NCBI GenBank assembly: GCA_947584105.1
Contig: CANPWK010000020.1
Coordinates: 1 to 12,321, forward strand
From: an uncultured Bacilli bacterium
GTDB lineage: Bacteria; Bacillota_I; Bacilli_A; RF39; UBA660
Direction of reading: 5' to 3'
Length of the DNA: 12,321 nucleotides
Both the position numbers and the translations under genes were made by a program. The notes under the pieces are model-generated. The model made no database searches. It saw nothing but the letters and a program-made list of their open reading frames with translations, and was not told the origin of the DNA. Positions within the stretch are counted from its first letter, which is position 1, and every line of letters starts with the position of its first letter. Below are positions 12,047 through 12,321 of this stretch, in pieces.

Positions 12047-12321
12047 ATGGGTAATCAAATATTAGATGTTAATAATTATTTTTTTAAGTTTGATAATATT
12101 TTAAAAAATATGAGTGAGAAAATGTTGATATATCCTCAAAATGACGATATAACTATGTATTTTATTGCTTGCATGATTCCCAATCATTTAGCGGCTATTT
12201 ATATGTGTGAAAATTTATTACAGTATACTAATGATAAAAAACTGGCCTTAATAGCTAGCAATATTATTAAAAGACAAACCAAGGGCATAAAACAAATGGA
12301 CAAAATAGCTCAAAATAATAT
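12047..12321 (+). CDS. DUF305-like protein (3' truncated by window edge)
   Basis: The first 91 codons of a gene running off the window. After a short N-terminus come MYFIACMIPNHLAAIYMCEN (about 42-61) and then a LASNIIKRQTKGIKQM stretch. This is the pattern of the DUF305 family (a small four-helix, ferritin-like domain), whose usual core is 'MIPHHxxAixM...Q..EI..M'. Here the first His of the HH pair is Asn, and the later Glu is replaced by Lys-Gly. If the family's metal site uses those residues it may be altered; this is inference. No signal peptide is seen, so it looks cytoplasmic. An AGGTG site lies eight bases before the ATG, and a promoter candidate lies just upstream. Confidence 0.65.
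   Translation, partial: MGNQILDVNNYFFKFDNILKNMSEKMLIYPQNDDITMYFIACMIPNHLAAIYMCENLLQYTNDKKLALIASNIIKRQTKGIKQMDKIAQNN

Overview
This is a very AT-rich window from a low-GC Bacillota (Firmicutes) bacterium that probably makes endospores. It encodes SpoVG, the spore morphogenesis proteins YabP and YabQ, and the spore coat protein GerQ. It also carries Bacillus-like neighbourhoods: yabP-yabQ-divIC, and the two U32-family genes trhP1-trhP2 just before greA. TGA ends many genes at family-appropriate positions and Trp is read from TGG, so the code is standard bacterial (table 11), not the Mycoplasma code. The gene style (short intergenic gaps, several overlapping stop/start pairs, some TTG starts) resembles uncultured gut Bacilli or Clostridia, but the sequence alone does not give a genus.

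Layout. 1-557: 3' end of a Cys-rich membrane protein with a paired-helix, VirB2/TrbC-like C-terminus, closed by a terminator. 612-3320: two tandem CapA-type metallophosphatase-like proteins and smpB, all overlapping (one operon). 3372-3620: spoVG with its own promoter and terminator. 3621-3803: a regulatory gap with three phased TTTACA repeats. 3804-5561: a 585-aa membrane-anchored protein with a dockerin-like domain and about 16 two-cysteine repeats. 5626-6638: yabP-yabQ-divIC. 6672-7634 (minus strand): a LemA-like gene and gerQ, converging on divIC at a shared hairpin. 7711-9338: pduL (phosphotransacylase) overlapping a second Cys-rich, pilin-like membrane protein. 9410-11433: trhP1-trhP2 (tRNA wobble uridine hydroxylation). 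11496-11969: greA. 12047-end: 5' part of a DUF305-like gene.

How it fits together. Most genes are housekeeping (trans-translation, cell division, tRNA modification, transcript cleavage, acetyl-phosphate metabolism) or sporulation. The unexplained part is the envelope proteins. Two paralogous Cys-rich proteins share a C-terminal helix-charged loop-helix module that resembles type IV secretion pilins. A third, unrelated protein displays a dockerin-like domain and a long array of two-cysteine repeats outside the cell. These are the best candidates for undescribed biology.

Regulation is compact. -35 boxes lie inside stop codons (before spoVG and greA), inside a terminator loop (before capA copy 1) or at the end of a terminator T-tract (before the DUF305 gene). 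Several start codons are moved downstream of the longest open frame because Shine-Dalgarno sites or terminators decide them (spoVG, the Cys-rich repeat protein, yabP, pduL, trhP1). All functional calls are from reading the sequence; no database search was run.
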